DNA of 64,000 bases from Candidatus Melainabacteria bacterium (GCA_016212515.1 JACRFZ010000030.1:1-64000), one strand, 5' to 3'; counted from the first letter of the stretch, positions 43,603 to 53,316 are shown. Notes: a model not told the origin generated them from the sequence alone. Program-made: numbers and translations.

Positions 43603-46191
43603 ATGAAAGTAAGTCTTGACTGGCTGGGCGAATATGTCGATCTTACAGGGCTCAAGCCCGAAGAAATAGCAGAAAAGCTAACCATGGGCGCCTTTGAAGT
43701 GGAAGAAATCACCGTCTTCGGCGTCGACCTGGAAGGTCCTATCGTGGCCGGTGAAATCATGGAAATTCACCCGCACCCCAACGCCGACAAAATAAGATTG
43801 ACCAGGACTCGCATCAAAGATGGTGCGGAGCCTCTGGAGATTGTTTGCGGCGCACAAAATATTGAAGTCGGTCAAATAGTGCCGGTGGCCCTGCCCGGTG
43901 CCAAGGTGGTCAACAGGCACGACGGCTCGCCGCTCATCATCAAAGCGTCCGCCATAAGAGGCGTCAAATCCAACGGCATGCTCTGCTCCGCCGCTGAGCT
44001 GGGCATTGTCGGCGACGACGCTGCCGGTGAGGGCATCCTGATTCTGGCCAGAACCAGCGACAAGGAAAAACCAGCCTTCGCATTAGGCGACGATGTTCGG
44101 CAGATTCTCAACATTCTGCCCGATTATATTTTGCATGTGGAACCCCGCTCCAACAGAGGCGATGCCCTCTCGGTCGCCGGTCTGGCCAGAGAAGCGGCCG
44201 CCCTCTTCGGCCGCCCGCTCAAGAGGCCCGACTGGGAACTAGCCGCCGCCGAGCCCGGTACCAAAAGTAGTGGCATCACCGGCACCTTTATTGAAAACAC
44301 GGAAGACTGTCCCTATTTCAGTTTGATTCCCATAAGCGGCGTCAAAATCGGGCCCTCCCATCCCCGTATAGCCAAACGACTGGAGTCTATCGGCTTGCGT
44401 CCGGTATCGAATGTGGTGGATATCACCAACTATGTAATGCACGAACTGGGACAACCGCTGCACGCCTATGACGCCGACAAGTTGAAAGGTAAGGCCCTGG
44501 GTGTGCGCCGCGCTGCTCAAGGGGAAACCATCACCACCCTGGACGGCAAGGAACGCAAACTGACCGACGAAGTCTTACTTATCGTGGACAGCCAGGGGCA
44601 AACCGACATTCCCGTCGGTATCGCCGGCATCATGGGCGGCAAAGATTCGGAGATAAGCGACAACTCTACCAGCCTGGTGCTGGAGGCCGCCTGCTTCACA
44701 CCGGCTGTGGTGCGGCGTGGTTCCCGCCTCCTGGGTCTTTCCTCCGATGCCAGCTTGCGCTTCGAGCGCGGTGTCGATGCGGCCTCCGTCCTCAATGCCG
44801 CCAGGAGAGCCGCTTACCTGATCGGCAAGTACTGCGGCACCCAAGACCTCAAGATTGAAGCACCGCATCTGGCTGGTTCCGACAGAGTGCAAGAATTATC
44901 GGTTGACTTGAGGCTCAAGACCATCAAGCGCATTCTTGACCTGGACATGGACGGCAAAAGGGTGGCAACCCTGCTCAGCCCGCTTGGCTTCCAGGTGGAA
45001 GAAGCCGGGCCGGGCATCCTGAAAGTACAGGTTCCCAGCTTTCGCCAGACCGATGTAAAACGGGAAATCGACCTGGTGGAAGAGGTCTGCCGTTTAAATG
45101 GCTACGACGCCATAGAAGCCTCCATGCCATCGGGCACCGTCTGCCGGGAAAACGAAGACGATACGCTTCAGAAAGCCCATAGCACCCTCACCGGTCTGGG
45201 GCTTTCGGAAGCCTGGCTATCCAGTCTCGTACCGGCTGATGATGCCGGTATCGTTCAGGATTACCTGGTGCAAGTATTGAACCCGCTTTCCAAAGATCAC
45301 CAGTACTTGAGACAGAGCCTGGTGCCTGGCCTTTTGGGAGCGCTTGCCTATAACCTGGACCGTGGACAAAAGACGGTCTGGCTGTACGAAACCGGGCGAG
45401 TCTACTTCAAAGACTATTTGAAGACCGCGGAAACAACCCCAGGTAAAAACGGTAAAAACGGCAAAACGGAAACGGCCGGTAGTGAAAAACCAGCCCTGGA
45501 GATGCAAAGATTAGCCGGCGTGCTCTGCGGCGGCGGCCAGCAAGGAGCCTGTACCTTCCAGACAGCTAAGGGAGTGCTCGAGAGCCTCCTCACCAGTCTG
45601 GGTCTGAACCTCTCTCTTGATAAGGTCAATTGGAGCACCGGTAGTCAACTGCCACCCTGGCTCCATCCTTATCGCACTGCCGTACTCAGTCTCAATCGGC
45701 CGCCCCGCAAAGGCTCCGACCTGACGGAAGCAGTGGGTGTTTTCGGCAATCCCATGGTGCTGGCCTATGTGGGTCAACTGCATCCTGCCTACGGGGCAAA
45801 CCGGGGACTGAAAGAAGAGGCCTTCATTTTCGAGATCGACCTCGACCGTTTGAAGGCGGAGAGAAAACCACCCCGTTTCAGCGAGCTGGCCAATACGCCG
45901 GCCGTAACCAGAGATCTCACTTGCGACTTTCCGGCGGAAAACGCGGCAACTTTGCAACATCAGACCATGGCCCGCCTGATAACTAAGAAAGCCGGCAGCA
46001 ACTTGAAGAAATTAGAGCTTGTCAGCATTTATCAGCCACAGGGTGAAGCCGGCGGCGGCAATGTGGCCATAACCTATCGCCTCACCTTCCAGCATGTCAG
46101 TGAAACCCTGACAAGTGAACAGATCGACGCCACCCTCAAGGACGTGAAGGAAAGCCTGGCCGGTGAGCTGAAAGCAACCTTCAGGGCCTAG
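43603..46191 (+). CDS. pheT: Phenylalanyl-tRNA synthetase beta subunit
   Basis: Editing and tRNA-binding subunit. The order is the usual one: N-terminal EMAP-like tRNA-binding domain (VVAGEIMEIHPHPNADKIRL, GVKSNGMLCS), B3/B4 editing domain (NYVMHELGQPLHAYDADKL), B5 (RQTDVKREIDLVEEVCRLNG), catalytic-like core and a C-terminal FDX-ACB domain. At 862 residues it is longer than the common 800. Part of the excess is a low-complexity Gly/Asn/Lys/Thr insert at about 608-632 (GKNGKNGKTETAG). ATG at 43603 has AAGGAAGAAGG upstream. Confidence 0.97.
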   Translation: MKVSLDWLGEYVDLTGLKPEEIAEKLTMGAFEVEEITVFGVDLEGPIVAGEIMEIHPHPNADKIRLTRTRIKDGAEPLEIVCGAQNIEVGQIVPVALPGAKVVNRHDGSPLIIKASAIRGVKSNGMLCSAAELGIVGDDAAGEGILILARTSDKEKPAFALGDDVRQILNILPDYILHVEPRSNRGDALSVAGLAREAAALFGRPLKRPDWELAAAEPGTKSSGITGTFIENTEDCPYFSLIPISGVKIGPSHPRIAKRLESIGLRPVSNVVDITNYVMHELGQPLHAYDADKLKGKALGVRRAAQGETITTLDGKERKLTDEVLLIVDSQGQTDIPVGIAGIMGGKDSEISDNSTSLVLEAACFTPAVVRRGSRLLGLSSDASLRFERGVDAASVLNAARRAAYLIGKYCGTQDLKIEAPHLAGSDRVQELSVDLRLKTIKRILDLDMDGKRVATLLSPLGFQVEEAGPGILKVQVPSFRQTDVKREIDLVEEVCRLNGYDAIEASMPSGTVCRENEDDTLQKAHSTLTGLGLSEAWLSSLVPADDAGIVQDYLVQVLNPLSKDHQYLRQSLVPGLLGALAYNLDRGQKTVWLYETGRVYFKDYLKTAETTPGKNGKNGKTETAGSEKPALEMQRLAGVLCGGGQQGACTFQTAKGVLESLLTSLGLNLSLDKVNWSTGSQLPPWLHPYRTAVLSLNRPPRKGSDLTEAVGVFGNPMVLAYVGQLHPAYGANRGLKEEAFIFEIDLDRLKAERKPPRFSELANTPAVTRDLTCDFPAENAATLQHQTMARLITKKAGSNLKKLELVSIYQPQGEAGGGNVAITYRLTFQHVSETLTSEQIDATLKDVKESLAGELKATFRA

Positions 46192-46225
46192 CTACATATT
46201 TAGGGATTGTTTTTGAAGAAAATCA

Positions 46226-46378
46226 ATGCCTGATGATTTAGACTTGAATATCTTGGGCAAACCTTGCAGCTATTTACAACAGTGTGAGAATAATCACCGA
46301 AACTGGCAGTTAGATCGTCTCAAGGCGGGTATAAAGGTAGCACCCAAAACAGGTCTATCGAAGAAGAAAGGGAACTGA
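46226..46378 (+). CDS. Possible 50-residue protein upstream of the Roadblock gene
   Basis: ATG 46226 to TGA 46378, ending 7 bp before the large Roadblock gene. The product is polar with two Cys (PCSYLQQCENNHRNWQ) and a basic tail (KTGLSKKKGN). Only a weak GAAG lies upstream. It could be a real small gene, a leader peptide coupled to the next gene, or chance. Confidence 0.3.
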   Translation: MPDDLDLNILGKPCSYLQQCENNHRNWQLDRLKAGIKVAPKTGLSKKKGN

Positions 46379-46385
46379 AACTTCC

Positions 46386-49346
46386 ATGTTCAGAATGAAA
46401 TTCCGAAGCAACATTGTAGGAATTGGCGCTCTTGTCGTGGGAGCCCTTCTGACCGGCTCCATGCAGTTCAATCCCATGTTCGACGGCAAAGAATTCCTCT
46501 ATGACCTGCCGGCAATGTACGTGGCTCCCGGCATCATTGCCGTACCCTTTCTATTTGCTCTGGCCCATTACCGCTCCTGCCCGGCAGTGCAGCAGTTCAG
46601 CGCCTTTCTGGTAACGGCATCCTTTATCAGCTTGCTCGGTCTCGTGGGTAATTTCACCCCCGAGAAAATGGTTCTTATCAAAGAAAACTGGCTATTGCAC
46701 TTCAACGTCATCCAGCTTTCCTGTATCAATATTGCCGCCATCATTGCCGCCATGAAGATCATGGCCATCGAGCAAATGAGCAGTTTTGCCGATACAAAAG
46801 TGGCTGAGGCTCAGCTTGGCCGTCTCAAACAGGCGAAAGTCGATCCGGACGTGCAGGCTAAATGGGAGAAGGCTGCCTCCCACGCTGAGAAACACACTGA
46901 GGGACGCTCCCTGCGCTCCACCATGACCAATCTGAAAGCAATCAGCCTTTCAGATCCCTCGCAAGAACTTAAACCCACTGTCACGGGCGACAAGAAGGCC
47001 AAAGAAGCCGATCTGTCTGCTCAAGAAGCCGGCTCCCTGGCCAGCCTCCTCGACCGTATCGGCGAAGAACCGGCCCCGGTGGCAGGCGAAGACCTCGATA
47101 TGAGCCCCGTCAAGGAAGCAGTAGCGAAAGAAGCCGAAACCGTAGAACCCCAGAAGGCCGTTGCCGCTCCCGACGAAAAAGAAATCGTCAGAAGCGATGA
47201 TTTTGTGCCGCCTTCCGGCGTTGACGCTCCCGCTGACTCCTTCCTTTCCAAGTTTCTAGACCGGGAAGATGAGGAAGAGGGCGAAAAAGAAACAAAAGCC
47301 GACTCCAAAACGGAAACGGCCTCAAGCCCACCCGGGGCCAATTTCCGCTTCACCTCCCAGTCGACCAAGAGCGAACCGGCGCCCTCCCAGGCGGTGGTCA
47401 GTAAGCCGGAAACACCGGCCGCTAAAGTGGAGGCTTCACCGGCTCCAGCCCCGGCTCCAGCCCCGCCAGTGGAAGAGACTCAGACCCCGAGTTCCACGGT
47501 CAACCGCATGCAGGCCATGAAGCGCCGCAACACCAGTACCTTCACCAAGTTACAATCACTCTCCGCCAGCGGCAGCGAGTCGCTTCTGCCCACCAAAGAA
47601 GAAACCGTCGAACAGGAAGCAGACAGCCTCAAGAGCTTACTGGACCGCCTCGATGAAGAGAAGCCGGTCGCTAAGGAAGAAGAGGCGGCACCGGCCGCCC
47701 CGGTCAAACAGCCCCTGGAGGCCGCTTACGAACTGACCTTAGATTACCTGTTCCAGGGCGATGCCGCCGTCAAAGAAAAAACGGAAGAAGTCTCGGAAAA
47801 GGCAGAGAGCAAAGGTCGCAGTTCGGTGAGCGAGCGCCTGGCCCAGAGCGAAGCCCCGGGCATGCAAGCACTTTTAGACCAAAAAGAAGCGGAAAAAGAA
47901 GCGGAAAAAGTAGCGCAAGAGGAGGCTGAGCAAGAAGCTGAAGCCGCCAAATCGCCGGAAGAGAAAGCCAGCGAAACCGGTGACGAACCGGTGGTGGAAG
48001 CGCCCGCAGAAGAAGCGGAAGAAGAAGAGAGTGCACCTCTCTTTGAAGGCGGCGTCGACTCCGACATAGACAATATCTTCAATACTCTGGCACCACCGGA
48101 AGCCCAGAGGGAAGTAGACCGGGAAGCGACAAAGGGAGCAGATACCGGCGAGGAAGAGCCTGCCGAAGACGAAGAAGAACGCAGCACTCTCTTTGAAGGT
48201 GGTGTGGACTCCGACATTGACAGTATTTTCTCCAGCCTGGCACCGGCCGAAGCCCAGTTGGAAGTGAAAGACTTGCTCAAGAAGCCGGAACCGAAAGAAG
48301 AAGTAAAAGCGCCGGAAGCAGTCATAGAAGCCAGCAAAGAAGAAGAGCCGGACTCTGAGGAAGAAGAGCGCGGTGCACTCTTTGCCGGCGGCGTCGATTC
48401 TGATATAGACGATATTTTCTCAAACCTGGCACCGGCAGAAGTGCAGCGCGAAGTGAAAGACGTGCTGCCTGCAGCCAAAGAGAAGAAGGCAGAAAGACCG
48501 GCTATCAACACCGAAAGCGAAGCGGAGGGCGACGGTCTCTTCGGCGAGAGCCTGGGCGAAGACCTGGACAACATCTTCTCCAGTCTCACGGAAACCGAGC
48601 AAAAGGAAGTCAGCCCGGAAACTCTTTCTCAGGTAAAACAGAAAGATTCCACCGAGAAGATCGACATGACACCGCCGGTGAAGGCGGAAGAGAAAGCCCC
48701 GGAAACTGCCAAAGAACCGGTCAAAGAACCGGCAAAAGAGGCAGCCAAGGAAGCACCGAAGGAGCCGGCCAAGGAAGCTTCGAAATACAAGGAAGTAAAA
48801 GAGTTCGGCCGTCTTTCCGGTCGTTCGGCGGCGGCGCCGAAAACCTCGGGCGACAGTGTCGGCACCATGAAGACCATCGGCAAACTGTTGCTTGATGTGA
48901 CCGCCGTAGAAAACATCATCAAGGCCGGCGAAACCAAGAAAATCGGCAGCGGTCTATCTACTGCAAAAGTGATCAGCGCAGCCCGTGGTGAAGGTATAAG
49001 AAACATACTTACTACCATCGATACCTATGAAGGTGTGGCCGGCAGCTTGATCGTCGGACACGACGGTCTGGTGATAGCCTCCACCGTGGGGCAAGGCTGG
49101 GACAAGGACATGCTCGGCGCACTCTCTACCGCCTTGCTCTCCACCTCCAACCTGGCTACCAAGAAACTGGAAATCGGTAAACTCAGGCAGATGGTAATGC
49201 TTACGAAGGTCAATGAAAACGACTTCAGGACCACTGTCTTGACCGATGTGGAAGTCGGCATTCTGGCGGTCTTCATCGAGAAAACCGACCTGACGAAAAT
49301 CGACGGCTTGCTGGAGTCTATCCACAAAACCATACACGGAGGTTAG
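46386..49346 (+). CDS. Membrane-anchored Roadblock/LC7-domain protein with acidic repeat linker
   Basis: A 986-residue protein in three parts. Residues 1-130 carry about four hydrophobic helices (near 8-28, 46-62, 71-90, 106-126). Residues about 130-850 are a long acidic, Glu/Lys/Pro/Ala-rich, probably disordered linker with two LLDR motifs (221-224 and 418-421) and four copies of an LF-GG-DSDID-IF motif (starting 552, 602, 665, 718). Residues about 860-986 match the Roadblock/LC7 fold (GEGIRNILTTIDTYEGVAGS, LIVGHDGLVIAST). Such domains bind small GTPases of the MglA/Rag type (MglB is one). No GTPase is in the window. bcp follows 3 bp after the stop. Confidence 0.85.
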   Translation: MFRMKFRSNIVGIGALVVGALLTGSMQFNPMFDGKEFLYDLPAMYVAPGIIAVPFLFALAHYRSCPAVQQFSAFLVTASFISLLGLVGNFTPEKMVLIKENWLLHFNVIQLSCINIAAIIAAMKIMAIEQMSSFADTKVAEAQLGRLKQAKVDPDVQAKWEKAASHAEKHTEGRSLRSTMTNLKAISLSDPSQELKPTVTGDKKAKEADLSAQEAGSLASLLDRIGEEPAPVAGEDLDMSPVKEAVAKEAETVEPQKAVAAPDEKEIVRSDDFVPPSGVDAPADSFLSKFLDREDEEEGEKETKADSKTETASSPPGANFRFTSQSTKSEPAPSQAVVSKPETPAAKVEASPAPAPAPAPPVEETQTPSSTVNRMQAMKRRNTSTFTKLQSLSASGSESLLPTKEETVEQEADSLKSLLDRLDEEKPVAKEEEAAPAAPVKQPLEAAYELTLDYLFQGDAAVKEKTEEVSEKAESKGRSSVSERLAQSEAPGMQALLDQKEAEKEAEKVAQEEAEQEAEAAKSPEEKASETGDEPVVEAPAEEAEEEESAPLFEGGVDSDIDNIFNTLAPPEAQREVDREATKGADTGEEEPAEDEEERSTLFEGGVDSDIDSIFSSLAPAEAQLEVKDLLKKPEPKEEVKAPEAVIEASKEEEPDSEEEERGALFAGGVDSDIDDIFSNLAPAEVQREVKDVLPAAKEKKAERPAINTESEAEGDGLFGESLGEDLDNIFSSLTETEQKEVSPETLSQVKQKDSTEKIDMTPPVKAEEKAPETAKEPVKEPAKEAAKEAPKEPAKEASKYKEVKEFGRLSGRSAAAPKTSGDSVGTMKTIGKLLLDVTAVENIIKAGETKKIGSGLSTAKVISAARGEGIRNILTTIDTYEGVAGSLIVGHDGLVIASTVGQGWDKDMLGALSTALLSTSNLATKKLEIGKLRQMVMLTKVNENDFRTTVLTDVEVGILAVFIEKTDLTKIDGLLESIHKTIHGG
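48039..48611 (+). repeat. Four degenerate copies of a 25-26-residue motif within the Roadblock protein
   Basis: Copies start at residues 552, 602, 665 and 718. The pattern is L-F-x-G-G-V-D-S-D-I-D-x-I-F-x-x-L-A-P-x-E-x-Q-x-E-V; the fourth copy is looser (LFGESLGEDLDNIF). Spacings are 50, 63 and 53 residues, separated by acidic low-complexity sequence. These look like repeated short binding peptides. Confidence 0.85.
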
Positions 49347-49349
49347 ATT

Positions 49350-49832
49350 GTGACTTCTCCTAAGATTCAGGGGCCGGTTGCCGCGGGCGAAACAGCACCG
49401 GAATTCACCCTAAAATATCATCAAGCCGGTAAGGTCGGAGAAGTGAGCCTCAAGGACTACCGGGGCAAAAAGAACGTCATCCTGGCTTTCTATCCCAAGG
49501 ACGACACACCGGGTTGCACCAAAGAAATGTGCGCCTTCTCCGAGGATATGTCGCAGTTTGCGGAGGCTCAGACCGAGCTACTGGGCATCTCTTGCGATAA
49601 CCTGGAAAGACACGAGAAGTTTTCGGGCAAATACAACCTCAAACAGATACTTCTAGCCGATGAAGACGGTAATGTTGGCAGAGCCTACGGCACCGTGCAG
49701 GAAGGCAGGGCGAATGCCTCCAGAGTGCTCTTCATCATCGACAAGGCCGGCGTGGTCAGGCATGTCATCGAAGGCATGCCTAAGAATGAAGAGTTGCTCA
49801 GTCTTGTGGTGAACTTGAACAAGGCTGGTTAA
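49350..49832 (+). CDS. bcp: Thioredoxin-dependent peroxiredoxin (Bcp/PrxQ)
   Basis: Reduces hydrogen and organic peroxides, with electrons from thioredoxin. The 160 residues contain the peroxidatic Cys56 and resolving Cys61 in TPGCTKEMC, the PrxQ arrangement. FYPKDDTPGCT, LLGISCDNLERHEKF and RVLFIIDKAGVVRHV complete the fold. Start is GTG at 49350 with GGAGG 7 nt upstream, inside the end of the Roadblock gene, so both are probably cotranscribed. It overlaps the convergent dsbD-like gene by 4 bp. Confidence 0.97.
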   Translation: MTSPKIQGPVAAGETAPEFTLKYHQAGKVGEVSLKDYRGKKNVILAFYPKDDTPGCTKEMCAFSEDMSQFAEAQTELLGISCDNLERHEKFSGKYNLKQILLADEDGNVGRAYGTVQEGRANASRVLFIIDKAGVVRHVIEGMPKNEELLSLVVNLNKAG

Positions 49833-51790
49833 CGACCAACCTGATTGAGTTTTTCCAAAACCAGATCGACAGTGATCACTTCCGGCAAAATTATTGGCTG
49901 GTCGGCCTTGCCGGCGGGGAATATCACATACAGTGGCACTCCGGAGCGCCCGAACTTCTTCAAAAGCCTGGTAATATCAGGGTCCTGACTGGTCCAGTCA
50001 GCCTTAATGGTTGTAGCATTGAGGGCTTTTAGTTTATTTCGCACGGCCTCGGTGTTGATGACCGTGCTTTCATTCACCTTGCAGGTCAGACACCAGTTAG
50101 CCGTAAAATCGAGAAAGACGGTCTTGCCGTCAGCCAGCTCTTTATCCAACAAAGCAAAAGAAAAAGGCTGCCAGTTAAGGTCTCCGGCGGTGCTTTTGAC
50201 GGGTTCAGCTTTGGCCTGGGCGGCGCCGCTCAGGGCCAGCATTACTTCCGGCTGAGAAAAGATGCAGGCATAAGAAATGAGAGCGAAGACCAGCGAGGCC
50301 GTCCCATAGACCCTGGTCTTACGGGCGGTATCACTGGTGAGATCGGTAAATCCGGCCACAATCCAGGCGCAAAAGGCCAGACCAACCAGCCAGTAGTTGA
50401 TCCACATAATGGCCAGGGGGCCAACCTGGCTGGCCAGTACATAATCAAGCCAGACAACGGTAGCCAGCAAAACAAAACCAAGGGACTGTTTGAACTTATC
50501 CATCCAGGCCCCGGGTCTGGGCAGAAAGCGCAGCCACTCAGGGTTGAGAGTAAGGAGTAAGTAGGGTGATGCCATACCCAGACCAGCTACAAAAAAGATA
50601 CCGGCCACCACCAGATCAGACTGGGCGAAGGCGAAACCAAGGGCGGTACCAAGAAAAGGAGCCGTGCACGGCGTAGAGAGAACCGTCGCCAGCACTCCTT
50701 TGAAGAAGGTACCCACAAGCCCCTCTCCCGAGGACAGCTTGTTAAGCCCGTCTTGCCCCAGAGCCAGGTTGACGTAGAAAAGTCCGAAAAGAGAAAGTGA
50801 AAAAAGCAGCACCACGGCAGCCATACTGAGGACAAAGAGCGGGTACTGGAAGAGGAAGCCCCATCCCACACTCTGACCGGCCGACTTGACCAGAGCCACA
50901 AGCAGAGCCAGCACCATAAAGGAAGAGATAATACCAAGAGAGAATACCAGACCAAGAAGCTTTACCCGGGCTGGTTTCTCGCTGGCTTGCTCGAGGAAAC
51001 TCATTACTTTGATGGCAATTACGGGCAAAACGCAGGGCATGATGTTGAGGATCAGTCCGCCCACAAAAGCCGAAAGAAGAATTGTCACCATGGATGCATC
51101 GGTGTTCTTCACGGTCTTGAATTCGGTGTTGAGAACAGAAATGGAAGAGGTTGCACCGGCGGCTCCACCACCAGCAGAGATTTCTTTGATATCACCGGTG
51201 AAGCCATCGCCCAGGCTTTCAAAAAGTGCTTTTTCCGCCCCGGGGAAGTCTTTATGATTCTCGGAAGCCACAGGCAAACTCAGCTTCAGCTCCGCTTTAC
51301 CAGGCAAGCAGACGTCCTTACAAGAGAGCCATTTGACATTGGCCTGTAAAGTCAATTCGGTTCCGACCTTCAGATCGGCCGGGGCAGTTACATCGACAGC
51401 TAGAAAGGCCTGATCTTTATAGCCATAGGTGGTAAGCCCTCCCTCCTCAAACTTGAGAGGTTTGGGCCAGATCAATTCCGAAACAGTAAACCCGGCAGGC
51501 AGTGTCCATTTGACCGAGGTGGGCATGCCGGAATCGCCGGGAATTTTATAGTAAGTGTGCCAGCCTGGCTGCTGTTTCAGCAAAATGGCGAGGCGAAAAA
51601 TCTTACCGGGCACCACCGCATCGACGCTGGAAAGCAAACGAGCGGAAACCGGTGCCGGCTTCTTCTGACCGGCATTTGCCTCTTCGGCCCGGGCAACTTG
51701 ACCACAGACCGGGCTCAAACCCGAGAAACCAGCCAGAACAAACAACCAGATAGCGAGCGCAACCGCCCCAGCCTTACCGATTTTAATCAC
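49829..51790 (-). CDS. DsbD/ScsB-like thiol:disulfide interchange protein
   Basis: Passes reducing power from cytoplasmic thioredoxin across the membrane to periplasmic thiols. A signal peptide (ALAIWLFVLAGFSGLSPVCG) leads to an N-terminal beta domain with a SCKDVC pair. The eight-helix membrane domain carries the two redox-active Cys, in IMPCVLPV and STPCTAPFLG. The C-terminal thioredoxin domain has WCLTCK near residue 565. Length about 653. GTG at 51790 is chosen because AGAGGCAGG stands just upstream; TTG 10 codons earlier is possible. The layout matches DsbD/ScsB; client proteins are unknown. Confidence 0.93.
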   Translation of the reverse strand: MIKIGKAGAVALAIWLFVLAGFSGLSPVCGQVARAEEANAGQKKPAPVSARLLSSVDAVVPGKIFRLAILLKQQPGWHTYYKIPGDSGMPTSVKWTLPAGFTVSELIWPKPLKFEEGGLTTYGYKDQAFLAVDVTAPADLKVGTELTLQANVKWLSCKDVCLPGKAELKLSLPVASENHKDFPGAEKALFESLGDGFTGDIKEISAGGGAAGATSSISVLNTEFKTVKNTDASMVTILLSAFVGGLILNIMPCVLPVIAIKVMSFLEQASEKPARVKLLGLVFSLGIISSFMVLALLVALVKSAGQSVGWGFLFQYPLFVLSMAAVVLLFSLSLFGLFYVNLALGQDGLNKLSSGEGLVGTFFKGVLATVLSTPCTAPFLGTALGFAFAQSDLVVAGIFFVAGLGMASPYLLLTLNPEWLRFLPRPGAWMDKFKQSLGFVLLATVVWLDYVLASQVGPLAIMWINYWLVGLAFCAWIVAGFTDLTSDTARKTRVYGTASLVFALISYACIFSQPEVMLALSGAAQAKAEPVKSTAGDLNWQPFSFALLDKELADGKTVFLDFTANWCLTCKVNESTVINTEAVRNKLKALNATTIKADWTSQDPDITRLLKKFGRSGVPLYVIFPAGKADQPIILPEVITVDLVLEKLNQVGR

Positions 51791-51830
51791 AAACCTGCCT
51801 CTTCCATGATCCGCCCTCAAGCCAAGGACA

Positions 51831-53219
51831 TCATAACTGAAGAGCGTTATTCCTCGCTATTTCTTGATAAACCCTGGCAGAAGCTCTCAGAAGCCTTTCC
51901 TGGGTGGGATAACTGACTCGCACCAGACCGAAACGAGCCGACAGGCCTTCCGCCCACTCAAAGTTATCAAGCAAGGACCAGTACAAGTAACCACGCACAT
52001 CCACACCGCGTTTGATGGCCCGGTAGAGTTGCTCCAGGTGCAGACGCAAATAACTCACCCGCTGCTCATCGGACAAAGACCAATCGCCATCGGCCATTTC
52101 CGGAGGAAACAAATTAGCATAACCATTCTCTGTGATCACCACCGGCCGGGGAGTACCGTCGCCATTCTTTTGATAAGGCAGAGTTTCGGTGACCAGTAAG
52201 TCATAGAGCCCCTTCGGATATATCTCCCAGCCCATATCCGAAACGGCAAGCTCGTTTTCCATGGAGCACTCGCCGAAGATATCGATTGGCCATCCCATCT
52301 TGAAACGGGAAAGCTCTCTTGTGTAGTAATTGATGGCCAGGAAGTCGCACTTGCCCTTGAGACCGGGTATTTCTCCTTCAAGTTGGCGAATCTCGCGGCT
52401 CCAACCAAGCGGCTGGGGAAAATGTAAATGCCCTTCATCCACAGCCTGGGGAAAAAGGTGATTGAAGATTCGATCACGATAGAACCGCACCATATGATCA
52501 AGCGGACTGAAGCGGTTCTTAGGCAGGAAGGGACGCCAGTGGCAAGTAAAGGAAACCGGCGCGCTGGAAAACTTCTTCAAGGCGTCATAAGCCAAACTGT
52601 GTCCGTAGAGGAAATTGCGCATGGCGGTAAAAGCGCTGATGTAATCACGGCTCTTACCGGGGGGCCAGAAGCCTGAGATGAAGCCCTGGTAAACATAGGC
52701 CAGGGGCTCATTGATGGTAATCCAGTAGTCCACAAGACCATCCAGCTCTTTGGCCACCAGTTCGCTGAAGCGACCAAAGGCCTCTGCCGTAGCCGGATTC
52801 TGCCAGCCGCCGGCACGGGAAAGCGCTTCCGGCAAACAGAAGTGAAAGAGCGTCACAAAAGTTTTGACGCCGTTTTCCTTGAGACCGCTCAAAACACGCT
52901 TGTAATAATCCACCTGTTCCCGGTCCAGTTGCCCGCCGCCATCTTCATCAAGCAAGGCCGGCCAATTGAGGGAAAGACGAAAGGCGCCCAGGTTAAGGTC
53001 TTTAATCAGGGAGAGGTCTTCCTCAAAACGGAAATAGAACTCGCAAGCCTGGTCTGCATGCGACTTATCACTGATGCGCCCCTCTTCCTTGGTCCAGCGA
53101 CTCCAGTCGGAGAGAGTACCGTCAATCTCCTTGGGATGCCCTTCCACTTGGAAATGGGAAGTAGCGGCGCCCCAGAGAAAGCCGTCGGGAAACTTGAGAA
53201 TCTTGTCATCCTTGCTCAA
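51831..53219 (-). CDS. Family 1 glycoside hydrolase (beta-glucosidase-like)
   Basis: Retaining beta-glycosidase with a TIM barrel. The acid/base Glu171 lies in TINEPL and the nucleophile Glu364 in ITENG, with the N-terminal FLWGAATSHFQVEG signature and the NFEWAEG aglycone-site motif near the C-terminus. Length about 462 is typical. It lacks a signal peptide, so it acts in the cytoplasm. The start TTG at 53219 has GGGAGAG 8 nt upstream; an ATG nine codons earlier is also open. Substrate not decidable (beta-glucoside or beta-galactoside). It is divergent from the GT-C-like genes. Confidence 0.94.
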   Translation of the reverse strand: MSKDDKILKFPDGFLWGAATSHFQVEGHPKEIDGTLSDWSRWTKEEGRISDKSHADQACEFYFRFEEDLSLIKDLNLGAFRLSLNWPALLDEDGGGQLDREQVDYYKRVLSGLKENGVKTFVTLFHFCLPEALSRAGGWQNPATAEAFGRFSELVAKELDGLVDYWITINEPLAYVYQGFISGFWPPGKSRDYISAFTAMRNFLYGHSLAYDALKKFSSAPVSFTCHWRPFLPKNRFSPLDHMVRFYRDRIFNHLFPQAVDEGHLHFPQPLGWSREIRQLEGEIPGLKGKCDFLAINYYTRELSRFKMGWPIDIFGECSMENELAVSDMGWEIYPKGLYDLLVTETLPYQKNGDGTPRPVVITENGYANLFPPEMADGDWSLSDEQRVSYLRLHLEQLYRAIKRGVDVRGYLYWSLLDNFEWAEGLSARFGLVRVSYPTQERLLRASARVYQEIARNNALQL

Positions 53220-53316
53220 ACTACTGACTCTCCCACCCTCACACATCTCTTATACTATTAGTTGTAAATCATTAGAGGCGAAATTCCCAGTCGAGTCTGC
53301 CTATATAATAGAGGCG

